Under the pieces are notes generated by a model. The model did no database searches. It saw only the letters and a program-made list of their open reading frames with translations, and was not told the origin of the DNA. Positions 1-5,503 of a stretch of DNA of 10,020 nucleotides are shown here, piece by piece. This stretch comes from Parcubacteria group bacterium. Lineage in GTDB: Bacteria > Patescibacteriota > Minisyncoccia > Minisyncoccales > CG1-02-41-26. Position 1 is the stretch's first letter. Each line of letters opens with the position of its first letter. The stretch is taken from assembly GCA_013203565.1 (NCBI GenBank), contig JABMPZ010000102.1, forward strand, positions 1 through 10,020, read 5' to 3'. The translations under genes and the position numbers were made by a program.

Positions 1-66
1 TAATATAATCCTTTCATCTTTCAATACCATAACACCGAAACCAACAGCTACTTTTTTATTTTGCAT
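1..66 (-). CDS. Nudix hydrolase, N-terminal fragment (cut by window edge)
   Basis: Only the first 22 codons lie in the window, starting at ATG 66 and running off the left edge. They read MQNKKVAVGFGVMVL and continue with KDERIIL. This is the usual opening beta-strand of MutT/Nudix hydrolases (V-x-V-G-V-x-V-h-x-D-x-x-h-L-L), which cleave nucleoside diphosphates linked to another group. The diagnostic Nudix box (GX5EX7REUXEEXGU) would lie beyond the edge and cannot be checked. The start lies 7 bases after the hicA stop with no promoter or Shine-Dalgarno in between, so it may be transcribed with hicBA. The family call rests on N-terminal similarity alone. Confidence 0.55.
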   Translation of the reverse strand, partial: MQNKKVAVGFGVMVLKDERIIL

Positions 67-73
67 TTTTTTA

Positions 74-298
74 TTAATATTTTATAAACTCTCTTGGAGT
101 TACCTCTATCTCTCTTAAAATTTGTCTTAAAAGCCCGCGACCAATATCCTCACCCCCATGACTCGGAACTAATGTGAACCTACCATCATCATGCTTAAAA
201 CAAATATGCGCCCCTTTCTGGCGCACCTTATAAAAACCAAGTTCTATTAAAACCTTTATTAAATCACGAGCTTTGAACATTGGTAATCTATTGCTCAT
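74..298 (-). CDS. hicA: HicA-family mRNA interferase toxin
   Basis: This 74-aa protein is the toxin of a type II toxin-antitoxin pair. HicA proteins are small double-stranded-RNA-binding-like RNases that cut mRNA and stop translation until bound by HicB. It shows the family pattern: an N-terminal helix (KARDLIKVLIELGF), then RQKGAH with the candidate catalytic His31, an F-K-H-D-D-G turn, and the conserved VPSHGGEDIGRGLLRQIL stretch leading into the last helix. Length matches the family (about 60-80 aa). Its ATG overlaps the hicB stop by four bases (ATGA), implying translational coupling with the antitoxin made first. Nothing looks disrupted, so the toxin is probably functional. Confidence 0.87.
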   Translation of the reverse strand: MSNRLPMFKARDLIKVLIELGFYKVRQKGAHICFKHDDGRFTLVPSHGGEDIGRGLLRQILREIEVTPREFIKY

Positions 299-543
299 AT
301 TTCTATAGTTTCAAGCCCTATAAAAAGAGGTTCTGAAGCAAAGAGTTTTAACCGTTTTCTGTATTGGACATCACTTGTGGCAACTTCCAAACAAAGATAA
401 ATTGCCTCCCTTATTCTTTTAGTAAGTTCAGACAATGTTTTTGCTTGAGTATAACATCCCGGCAAAGCTGGTACAGAAGCCATAAAATAACCATCTTCAT
501 CCTGTTCAATAATAATTTTGAATTGTTTTTTTATTTTAGCCAT
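295..543 (-). CDS. hicB: HicB-family antitoxin
   Basis: This 82-aa protein is the antitoxin partner of the adjacent HicA. Residues 8-60 show the HicB partial RNase H-like fold: strands FKIIIEQDEDGYFMASV, the hallmark P-A-L-P-G-C turn, then a helix (TLSELTKRIREAIYLCLE). HicB normally masks HicA and often represses its own operon through a C-terminal ribbon-helix-helix or helix-turn-helix domain. Here the C-terminal 25 residues (RKRLKLFASEPLFIGLETIEI) show no such domain, so the protein may neutralise HicA without binding DNA. It lies first in the operon, ahead of hicA, as in many hicBA loci. No Shine-Dalgarno precedes the ATG. Confidence 0.87.
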   Translation of the reverse strand: MAKIKKQFKIIIEQDEDGYFMASVPALPGCYTQAKTLSELTKRIREAIYLCLEVATSDVQYRKRLKLFASEPLFIGLETIEI

Positions 544-559
544 ATTTTTTTAATTATTA

Positions 560-604
560 AGCATAGTATATCAATCTTTTATCAAAAAATCAATCTACTA
601 TGCT
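560..604. repeat. 9-bp inverted repeat framing the hicBA promoter (operator candidate)
   Basis: AGCATAGTA (560-568) and its exact reverse complement TACTATGCT (596-604) are separated by 27 bases. On the minus strand the first arm lies just before the -35 and the second overlaps the end of the -10, a typical repressor-site position. The spacer also holds two direct copies of ATCAATCT (570-577 and 589-596). A poor terminator for the CYTH gene is less likely, because the loop is long and no T-tract follows directly. Confidence 0.45.
565..593 (-). promoter_or_regulatory. hicBA promoter (sigma70-type)
   Basis: On the minus strand TTGATT (593-588) and TATACT (570-565) are separated by exactly 17 bases. 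A TGA directly before the -10 gives an extended -10 element. Transcription would start near 558, about 15 bases before the hicB ATG. The element sits inside the inverted repeat at 560-604. Confidence 0.55.
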
Positions 605-605
605 A

Positions 606-1157
606 TTATAACTCCCCTCTTGTCTTCAACTCTTGCATCATATCTCCATATTTTTTGTGAATCAATTCTGCTGTGGGGGCTAAAACTTTTAGCAAATCCA
701 AACACTCCTGCCTTGCTTGTTCTTCATCTTCAGAAGAGTGCACCATTCTTTCTATTTCCATAAAATCCCCTAACTTCTCTACTTTATCTAAACATATCTT
801 AAAATCTTTGTATTTATATACTTCTCTAAACTTAGCCACAGTAAAGGCCTCCTCAAAATTAAGCTTATCTAAAAACTTTAAGCCGTCTTCAACTTCATGT
901 AGTTTTGATTGTATCTCTAGTCCCCCGCCCATTCTAACAATCTCTTTAAACTCCAGTGACTTACTGTTGTCTGTTTCCCTTATACGAGCACTAAGCCCAC
1001 CCTCAACAATAAGATGATTATCATCTAAAAACATTTCATGACCAAAAACTCTATCAATTTGATTTTTTGTTTCAATTAGTTTAGAACCAAGCTCATCTAA
1101 CTTATTTTTTATACTCTCAAAATTATTAACTTTTACTCTTATTTCTACTTCTTTCAT
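606..1157 (-). CDS. CYTH-domain protein (class IV adenylate cyclase / ThTPase-like)
   Basis: This 183-aa protein is a full-length CYTH (triphosphate tunnel) domain resembling CyaB-type class IV adenylate cyclases and thiamine triphosphatases, which bind a triphosphate with metal inside a beta-tunnel. Visible landmarks are the N-terminal signature as E3-V-E5-I-R7 (the usual ExExK, with Arg in place of Lys), R58-I-R60, the strand LEFK (K71), K109-F-R111, D124 and the acidic pair E134-I-E136. The C-terminal helix ends in KKYGDMM. Substrate cannot be chosen from sequence: cAMP synthesis, ThTP hydrolysis or polyphosphate-type hydrolysis are all possible. It starts 11 bases after the RhuM-Fic gene, so the two are probably co-transcribed. 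A 62-bp gap with a new promoter separates it from hicBA. Confidence 0.85.
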   Translation of the reverse strand: MKEVEIRVKVNNFESIKNKLDELGSKLIETKNQIDRVFGHEMFLDDNHLIVEGGLSARIRETDNSKSLEFKEIVRMGGGLEIQSKLHEVEDGLKFLDKLNFEEAFTVAKFREVYKYKDFKICLDKVEKLGDFMEIERMVHSSEDEEQARQECLDLLKVLAPTAELIHKKYGDMMQELKTRGEL

Positions 1158-1168
1158 ATGTTTTTGTA

Positions 1169-2182
1169 TTAAGTTAATAAATTAGTTATTAGTGCTACCA
1201 TTGTTTCTTTTTCTTGGGTTCTGCTTTCTGCTACTAATAGCGCTAATGCGGTTAGGGTATTGTCATTTATTCTTTTCTCTCCTTTTCTATTATATAGGAA
1301 ATTGTTTCTGGATAGAAATAAGATAAATAACAAAGAGGCGATTCTTTTGTTGCCGTCAACAAACACATGGTCTTTTATAACAAAATATAGAAGATGGGCG
1401 GCTCTTTCTTCAATACTGTTATACAATGGTTTATCTGCGATTTCTTGGTTTAAATTACCTAAAATACCTTCAAGCCCTTGTTCTCTTTCGATTCCAAAGT
1501 ATCTGCCTGCTTCTTTTTTCTTCAATAACTTCTTTTTTAATTCTTTAATAATTTCTTTTGATTCTTCATATTCAAAAACCTTAACTGCTTTTTTACTTCC
1601 TTTAATTTCGAGAGATTTTTTATCATATCTCTCTAAAAGTATCCAAGAATTAGCATAATCAGTAATTACTTTTAATAACCCTGCTTTTTCATCACCTTCT
1701 AATTCTTTTCTCTGCATTACATCCTGAAGCAAGGCGATAGTTCTTTCTAATCCACTTAAACGCATTTTCTGCCTTTCTCTTAGACGCCTCTGGTTAACAA
1801 CAACACCCTTAACAATATAGTCCCTTATTGTTTTAGTAGCCCAAATACGAAATTTAGTGCCTTGTTTGGAGTTCACTCTATATCCCACAGAAATAATCAT
1901 ATCCAAATTATAGAAGTTTGTATTGTATTGTTTTCTATCAGAAGCAGTTATCCGGAAATTCCGGATAACTAAACTCTTTTTCAATTCTTTCTCACGAAAG
2001 ATATTATTTATATGCTCATTTATTGTTCTTACATTCTTATTAAACAATCCAGCCATTTGCTTTTGACTAAGCCAAACGGTTTCCTGTTCTAATTTAACTT
2101 TCAAACGGGCATCGCCTGTTTTTGGCTTGTATATTATTATCTCCCCTTTTTGCGGGCTTGTTTCTTTAATAACTTTTGACAT
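1169..2182 (-). CDS. RhuM-family protein fused to a Fic/Doc domain
   Basis: This 337-aa two-domain protein starts with a RhuM-type region (about 14-135): an Ig-like strand start (GEIIIYKP), a winged-helix-like segment (VWLSQKQMAGLFNKNVRTIN), then YNLDMIISVGYRVNSKQGTKFRIWA, the most conserved RhuM block. A basic, helical linker (136-225) leads to a Fido domain with the active-site motif H272-VFV-D276-G-N-K-R280. Canonical Fic AMP-transferases have HxFx(D/E)GNGRxxR. Here Lys replaces the second Gly and the final Arg is missing (IAS follows), which is closer to Doc, a kinase that phosphorylates EF-Tu. The likely role is a toxin-like or regulatory modifier of a cellular protein. No small antitoxin ORF lies upstream and I see no clear (S/T)xxxE(G/N) inhibitory motif. 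Cytoplasmic; probably heads an operon with the CYTH gene. Confidence 0.85.
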   Translation of the reverse strand: MSKVIKETSPQKGEIIIYKPKTGDARLKVKLEQETVWLSQKQMAGLFNKNVRTINEHINNIFREKELKKSLVIRNFRITASDRKQYNTNFYNLDMIISVGYRVNSKQGTKFRIWATKTIRDYIVKGVVVNQRRLRERQKMRLSGLERTIALLQDVMQRKELEGDEKAGLLKVITDYANSWILLERYDKKSLEIKGSKKAVKVFEYEESKEIIKELKKKLLKKKEAGRYFGIEREQGLEGILGNLNQEIADKPLYNSIEERAAHLLYFVIKDHVFVDGNKRIASLLFILFLSRNNFLYNRKGEKRINDNTLTALALLVAESRTQEKETMVALITNLLT

Positions 2183-2208
2183 AAAATATTAAGCTGGTTA
2201 ATTGCTTT

Positions 2209-2214
2209 ATTCTA
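2209..2214 (-). promoter_or_regulatory. Extended -10 candidate for the RhuM-Fic/CYTH operon
   Basis: TAGAAT (2214-2209, minus) is preceded by TGT, giving an extended -10, but there is no good -35 at 17 bases. A start near 2202 would leave a leader of about 20 bases. The divergent gene at 2339 shares this intergenic region. Confidence 0.35.
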
Positions 2215-2253
2215 ACAGAAAAACTCTTTCACTGGAAATAAAAAAATACAATT

Positions 2254-2290
2254 TTGACATTTTTATAAAAAAATGATAAGTTTATATCAT
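2254..2290 (+). promoter_or_regulatory. -35 element and dyad upstream of the 167-aa gene
   Basis: A perfect TTGACA lies at 2254-2259. No convincing -10 sits at 17 bases: GATAAG at 2275 is 15 bases away and TAAGTT at 2277 is poor. The region just downstream holds a dyad, ATGATA (2273-2278) and TATCAT (2285-2290), with a 6-bp gap. The promoter may therefore be weak or activator-dependent, with the dyad as a binding site. This is a guess from position only. Confidence 0.3.
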
Positions 2291-2325
2291 CTGAAAATAG
2301 ACAGTTCGTTACATAACATTAAATA

Positions 2326-2330
2326 GGGAG
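2326..2330 (+). promoter_or_regulatory. Shine-Dalgarno of the 167-aa gene
   Basis: GGGAG lies 8 bases before ATG 2339. This is one of only two clear ribosome binding sites in the window and supports this start codon. Confidence 0.65.
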
Positions 2331-2338
2331 AATGCGCT

Positions 2339-2842
2339 ATGAATAAGAAACTTTTAGAAGGAAAAAGTATTGCTGTTTTGGCTCCAATGCATCTATCAGA
2401 GCATCTAGCTTTGCCAATTCTAAAAGATCAGCATTGTATATGCTATATCTATCGTAAAGAATTCAACCTTATTCGCGGAATGCAAAAGCGTGGCTTAAAT
2501 ATAGCGATGATTTGCGTTCAGTCGAATAGTAGTGAAAATCATATCTGGGAAATAGTCAAAACGTTGCAAAAACAAATCAACAATGTACGCATAATCTTAA
2601 TTGCCTCCACAGGTTATCAGAAAAATGCAAATGGTTACCAAAATAGTTTATTCAATGAATTAATACATTTTTCTAGGATAACCGTGTCTGTATATCCTGA
2701 AAAACAACACCTTATTCAACCAACACCAAAAAAAGAACCCATAGCAGAAGAGACTCCAGAAGAATACTTTAAAGGAATGGACATTGGGTCTGCAGAACCG
2801 CATAAGCCATTCAGTACCAAGACTTTTTCCGAGGTAAATTGA
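2339..2842 (+). CDS. Unrecognised 167-aa protein, possible degenerate receiver-like fold
   Basis: I do not recognise a family. Residues 8-120 alternate hydrophobic strands and amphipathic helices: KSIAVLAP (9-16), HCICYIYR (32-39), LNIAMICVQ (53-61), VRIILIAST (83-91) and ITVSVYP. This order resembles a CheY-like receiver, with Thr91 at the end of the fourth strand, but the third strand lacks the phosphorylatable Asp and the first lacks the acidic pair. Residues 125-167 are a Pro/Glu/Lys-rich, probably unstructured tail. There is no signal peptide or membrane segment, so it is likely cytoplasmic. It is a single-gene unit: good Shine-Dalgarno upstream and a strong terminator 18 bases after the stop. 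The receiver reading is weak inference; another Rossmann-like fold fits equally well. Confidence 0.75.
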   Translation: MNKKLLEGKSIAVLAPMHLSEHLALPILKDQHCICYIYRKEFNLIRGMQKRGLNIAMICVQSNSSENHIWEIVKTLQKQINNVRIILIASTGYQKNANGYQNSLFNELIHFSRITVSVYPEKQHLIQPTPKKEPIAEETPEEYFKGMDIGSAEPHKPFSTKTFSEVN

Positions 2843-2859
2843 CACCATATGTCAACAAC

Positions 2860-2895
2860 AGACCTTCATCTAACGGGTGGATGAGGGTCTTTTTT
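2860..2895 (+). terminator. Intrinsic terminator after the 167-aa gene
   Basis: An 11-bp stem, AGACCTTCATC (2860-2870) with GATGAGGGTCT (2880-2890), has one T-G wobble and a 9-base loop. It is followed directly by a run of T. A small TTGACA/TGTCAA hairpin overlaps the stop codon just before it. Confidence 0.85.
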
Positions 2896-2897
2896 CA

Positions 2898-2903
2898 TAT
2901 AAT
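2898..2903 (+). promoter_or_regulatory. -10 box of the TSP3 membrane protein gene
   Basis: A consensus TATAAT lies between the preceding terminator and ATG 2920. No -35 is present at 17 bases, where the terminator stem lies. Transcription would start near 2910, leaving about ten bases before the ATG and no Shine-Dalgarno, so the mRNA may be close to leaderless. Confidence 0.45.
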
Positions 2904-2919
2904 ATGTTAGAATAAATTA

Positions 2920-3861
2920 ATGAAATATAAGATATTCATTTTAGTGGTTTTGGTTTTTCTTGTTTGCGCAAGTTATACTCTAGCCCAAAATACACCTCCA
3001 GTTAATGCTGGTTTCGTCAGTGGTATTTGGTTTTCCCAAAGTACTTTTTTTGCTAATCAAAAAGTACGGGCCTACAGTGCCATCCAAAATCAATCTAGCT
3101 TTGATATTCTTGGGAAAGTAGAGTTTTATGATAATGAAACTTTGATTGACTCATCAAACTTTTCAGCTATTAGTAATAGATTAATTGAGGTCTGGGCTGA
3201 TTGGACCCCAACATACGGCAACCATGAGATTTATGCGAAAATTGTTGAAATAAAGAAATCAGAAATAGGAAAAAGCCCTGAAGATATTATTCTACCAAAT
3301 ACTATTTCAACTAAATATGAGATATTTATTGATGAGGACACTGATGAGGATAGAATAGGTAATAAAGATGACCCAGATGATGATAATGATGGTATATCAG
3401 ATGTAGTAGAAATAGCACAGAACTCTGATCCTTTAGTTAAAGATTCTAAGCCTGTTAATACAAATAATCAAAACGCTACGGCTGATTCTTCTGTCCATCA
3501 GGGAGCTGGCGTTACCCTACCCGTACAAACAAATGAAGGTAATATTGGTGATGAAATAGATGATTCTGATTATGTTTTCCAACAACTTAAAAAAAGAGTT
3601 AATGGAACAATGACTCGAACTTCAGAAAAGCTTGCTGAATTTGCTAAATTGAAAATAGAGCCAGCAAAAGAAAGAGTAAAACGCAAAATAGAGCATGAAT
3701 CCAGTACTCCAAAAAAAGCAACCAACTATTTATGGCTGGCTGCACTTGGAGTTGCTACTAAAGCTCTAAATAGCAAGAATATACTGTACCTCGCACTCTT
3801 TATCGCTATTTTCTTCATAATCATCTTTATTACTAAATTACTTAAACGGTCTCGTAGTTAA
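2920..3861 (+). CDS. Secreted, C-terminally anchored protein with thrombospondin type 3 repeat
   Basis: This 313-aa surface protein has a signal peptide at 1-22 (MKYKIFILVVLVFLVC then ASYTLA|Q). Its Cys16 is not in a lipobox, so it is not an obvious lipoprotein. Residues 30-135 are beta-rich and resemble a CARDB/Ig-like adhesion domain (VRAYSAIQNQSS, LGKVEFYDNETL, WADWTPTYGNHEIYAKI). Residues 138-172 are a thrombospondin type 3 stretch of Asp-rich calcium-binding loops (DEDTDEDRIGNKDDPDDDND, then GISDVVEIAQNSDP). A polar linker (175-215), a basic helical segment (218-262) and one transmembrane helix (about 287-306) end in KLLKRSRS. The bulk should face outside and bind calcium. This architecture is common among uncharacterised CPR surface proteins. 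Its role is unknown; adhesion or envelope structure is plausible. Confidence 0.85.
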   Translation: MKYKIFILVVLVFLVCASYTLAQNTPPVNAGFVSGIWFSQSTFFANQKVRAYSAIQNQSSFDILGKVEFYDNETLIDSSNFSAISNRLIEVWADWTPTYGNHEIYAKIVEIKKSEIGKSPEDIILPNTISTKYEIFIDEDTDEDRIGNKDDPDDDNDGISDVVEIAQNSDPLVKDSKPVNTNNQNATADSSVHQGAGVTLPVQTNEGNIGDEIDDSDYVFQQLKKRVNGTMTRTSEKLAEFAKLKIEPAKERVKRKIEHESSTPKKATNYLWLAALGVATKALNSKNILYLALFIAIFFIIIFITKLLKRSRS

Positions 3862-3871
3862 TTCATAAATG

Positions 3872-3907
3872 AAATAAAGCCCCAGATATTAATCTAGGGC
3901 TTTATTT
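3872..3907. terminator. Bidirectional terminator between convergent genes
   Basis: AAATAAAGCCC (3872-3882) pairs with GGGCTTTATTT (3897-3907). After one C/A mismatch, AGAT and ATCT extend the stem around a 4-base loop. T-rich sequence follows on both strands. It ends the TSP3 gene on the plus strand and the receiver operon on the minus strand. Confidence 0.8.
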
Positions 3908-3919
3908 TACTTCAGAATA

Positions 3920-4318
3920 TTAAAGGTCGTAATATTCTTCTGCTTGTATCCTATTTTTTATCTTTTCTACCAACTTTTCAGGATGCCATTCTGATTTAAT
4001 GAAAAATGCATAAATTTTGTTTTCTAAAACATTCGCTAGAACCTCAATGTCACTTGAGTTGGCTAGTATAATCACTGGCACATCTCTACCCCAATCATCA
4101 GTTCTTAATTTTTTTAACATTGTTATCCCATTTGTTTTTGGTATAAAAATATCAATTAAAATCAAATCCGGATGCTTTTGAAAAGCGAGTTTTAATCCTT
4201 GATTTTCATCTTCTGCCCTAATTACCTTAAATCCCTCACCAATGAGATAGGCAGTAAGTGTTCGCGAAACAGGCGATTCATTCTCAACAATAAGAATTTT
4301 TTTATTCCGTTTCTTCAT
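3920..4318 (-). CDS. Stand-alone response regulator receiver
   Basis: This 132-aa protein is a single CheY-like receiver with no output domain. The acidic pocket is E12-N-E14 (usually two or three Asp/Glu), the phospho-acceptor is D56 in LILIDIFIPKTNG, and K108 is in FFIKS. The conserved Thr/Ser of the fourth strand is Ala86 (VIILANSS), so its phosphorylation-induced switch may be unusual. Such proteins relay signals by binding partners. It is the last gene of the Gre-receiver operon, starting inside the end of the half-receiver gene (17-base overlap) and ending just before the shared terminator. No histidine kinase is in the window. Confidence 0.87.
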   Translation of the reverse strand: MKKRNKKILIVENESPVSRTLTAYLIGEGFKVIRAEDENQGLKLAFQKHPDLILIDIFIPKTNGITMLKKLRTDDWGRDVPVIILANSSDIEVLANVLENKIYAFFIKSEWHPEKLVEKIKNRIQAEEYYDL

Positions 4319-4547
4319 CTTCTAATTTATCTCTATTATTTTTAAATAGAAAAATAGTAATTCCTCCATTATCCCCTACCCCGCAATCTAAATAGTAGAG
4401 AGCTTCTTCAACTGAATGTGTTGGCCAAACATTAAAACCCCTTTCTTCAAGTTCTTTTGTGGCTTTATCTATTAAAATCTGATCGTCTTTTAACAATAAG
4501 ACGGTTCTTTTTTTATGTTTTGATTTATTTTCTGGTTTTTCTTTCAT
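4302..4547 (-). CDS. Truncated receiver-like protein (half receiver, no phospho-Asp)
   Basis: This 81-aa protein has a basic N-terminal tail (1-14), then the first half of a receiver: strand TVLLLKDD (15-22) with the acidic pair, helix 1, strand 2 (FNVWPTHS), helix 2 (VEEALYYL) and strand 3 (ITIFLFKNN). Asn70, or its neighbour Lys69, stands where the phospho-Asp belongs. The second half is missing and the chain ends in an acidic tail (DKLEDEETE). It begins 12 bases after the preceding receiver and overlaps the next receiver by 17 bases, so translation is probably coupled. It is either a decayed receiver left from tandem duplication or a small binding partner. The intact reading frame and tight packing favour a real gene. 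Confidence 0.6.
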   Translation of the reverse strand: MKEKPENKSKHKKRTVLLLKDDQILIDKATKELEERGFNVWPTHSVEEALYYLDCGVGDNGGITIFLFKNNRDKLEDEETE

Positions 4548-4559
4548 ATTATTATATTA

Positions 4560-4922
4560 TCAAATATATTTACTTATCTTTTCAATAACTTGTTTTGGAG
4601 TATAGGATGTCTTAAGTAAATAATCCTTTGCCCCTAACTTGAACGCTTTTTGTTTTAATTTTGGAACATCATAATTTGAAAAAACAATAACAGCAAAGGT
4701 GGCTGTTCTTTTATTTTTCCTTAATTCTTCAAGAAAATAAATACCATCCTCTCCAGGAAGCAAAATATCAAGTAAAATTAAATCTGGTTTTTCTTTTTTA
4801 GCTAATTTCAAGCCATTCTTTGCATTGGAACTCAAAATGACTTTGAATCCTGCTTCAGAAAGATAGTACTCATACATTTCAAGTAGAGTTTTTTCATCTT
4901 CAACTAAAAGTATTTTTTTCAT
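4560..4922 (-). CDS. Stand-alone response regulator receiver
   Basis: This 120-aa canonical CheY-like receiver shows every active-site residue: acidic pair E8/D9 (LLVEDE), phospho-acceptor D52 (LILLDILLPGEDG), Ser82 (VIVFSN) and Lys104 (DYLLKTSYTP). The length is one receiver domain with no DNA-binding or enzymatic output. It should be phosphorylated by an unlinked histidine kinase and act through protein binding. It follows the Gre gene by 26 bases and precedes the half receiver by 12, within the operon downstream of the riboswitch candidate. No Shine-Dalgarno is visible. The family call is secure; the partner is unknown. Confidence 0.9.
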   Translation of the reverse strand: MKKILLVEDEKTLLEMYEYYLSEAGFKVILSSNAKNGLKLAKKEKPDLILLDILLPGEDGIYFLEELRKNKRTATFAVIVFSNYDVPKLKQKAFKLGAKDYLLKTSYTPKQVIEKISKYI

Positions 4923-4948
4923 GTATTTTTAATATTTATAATTTAAAA

Positions 4949-5419
4949 CTAATACCCAATTTTTCTAATCTTATAAACCATATTTTCTGCAAATGTTGCT
5001 CTCACATAATCACCAACTCTGCGTCCTAAAAGTGCCTTGCCTAATGGCGAACGGAAAGATATCTTCCCTATCTCCGGGTCCGCCTCTATAGTTCCAACTA
5101 CTGTAAATCTATCTGTCCGCCCATTCTCTACCTCTACTCTAACTGTAGCCCCTAAGTCAATGACATCTTGTTTTCTTTTACTGGGTGTTTTAATCAATTC
5201 TGTATTGTTGATAATTTTTTCTAATTTTATTATCTTTGACTCCAAAGAATTCAAATCCGCTACAAAAGAAGCATGTTCTATCTCTTTATCTCTTAGGCGC
5301 AAACAATGAAAATATCTTTGTTCAACTTTTGAAGCTCTGATTCTTTTTAATTTTTCACAATTTTTTTCTATTTTATCTAATCCTTGCTTGGTTAAATAGA
5401 ATTTTTTTTCATTCAACAT
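4949..5419 (-). CDS. greA: GreA/GreB-family transcript cleavage factor
   Basis: This 156-aa protein has normal Gre length (about 158 aa). Residues 1-78 form the N-terminal coiled coil that enters the RNA polymerase secondary channel. Residues 85-156 form the FKBP-like C-terminal domain, with the hallmark E-A-D-P-E-x-G-K-I-S (112-121) and S-P-L-G-K-A-L-L-G (124-132). Gre factors make backtracked polymerase cleave the nascent RNA and restart. The coiled-coil tip is odd: the usual G-D-L-S-E-N-A-E-Y is absent, and acidic residues D44, E46 and E48 (RDKEIEH) stand nearby. Catalysis may persist through these, or it may be a Gfh-like inhibitory or modulatory paralog. It is the first gene after the riboswitch-terminator and leads the receiver operon. 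The symbol refers to the family, not to proven GreA activity. Confidence 0.82.
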   Translation of the reverse strand: MLNEKKFYLTKQGLDKIEKNCEKLKRIRASKVEQRYFHCLRLRDKEIEHASFVADLNSLESKIIKLEKIINNTELIKTPSKRKQDVIDLGATVRVEVENGRTDRFTVVGTIEADPEIGKISFRSPLGKALLGRRVGDYVRATFAENMVYKIRKIGY

Positions 5420-5448
5420 ATAAATTTAATATTTTTAGTTATTTCAAT

Positions 5449-5503
5449 AAAAAAAGCCGAACTACTGATAGAACTTTAACGACGTTCTGTCGGTAGCTCG
5501 GCT
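5449..5503 (-). terminator. Intrinsic terminator of the riboswitch expression platform
   Basis: On the minus strand the 20-nt arm at 5503-5484 (starting AGCCGAG) pairs with 5474-5455 (ending TTCGGCT) around a 9-base loop. The stem contains AGCCGA/TCGGCT, a G-T wobble, CTAC/GTAG, two C/A mismatches, and AGAAC/GTTCT. Seven T follow (5455-5449). It stands 30 bases before the Gre ATG, not directly behind the GGDEF gene. Its left arm overlaps the last strand of the aptamer, so the two folds exclude each other. Confidence 0.87.

Noticed and set aside
570..596. Two ATCAATCT copies as the start of a CRISPR or iteron array
   Set aside because: Only two 8-base copies in AT-rich promoter DNA; no further units and no regular spacing.
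364..1658. Plus-strand ORFs at 364-660, 673-1017 and 1260-1658
   Set aside because: They are antisense to the well-supported HicB, CYTH and RhuM-Fic genes, and their translations are low-complexity with no family features.
2839..2855. TTGACA within TTGACA-CCATA-TGTCAA as a -35 for the TSP3 gene
   Set aside because: It lies 53 bases from the TATAAT and a terminator stands in between; the small dyad is more likely incidental.
5037..5309. 90-codon plus-strand ORF antisense to the Gre gene
   Set aside because: The minus strand encodes a clear Gre C-terminal domain; the antisense translation shows no motif.
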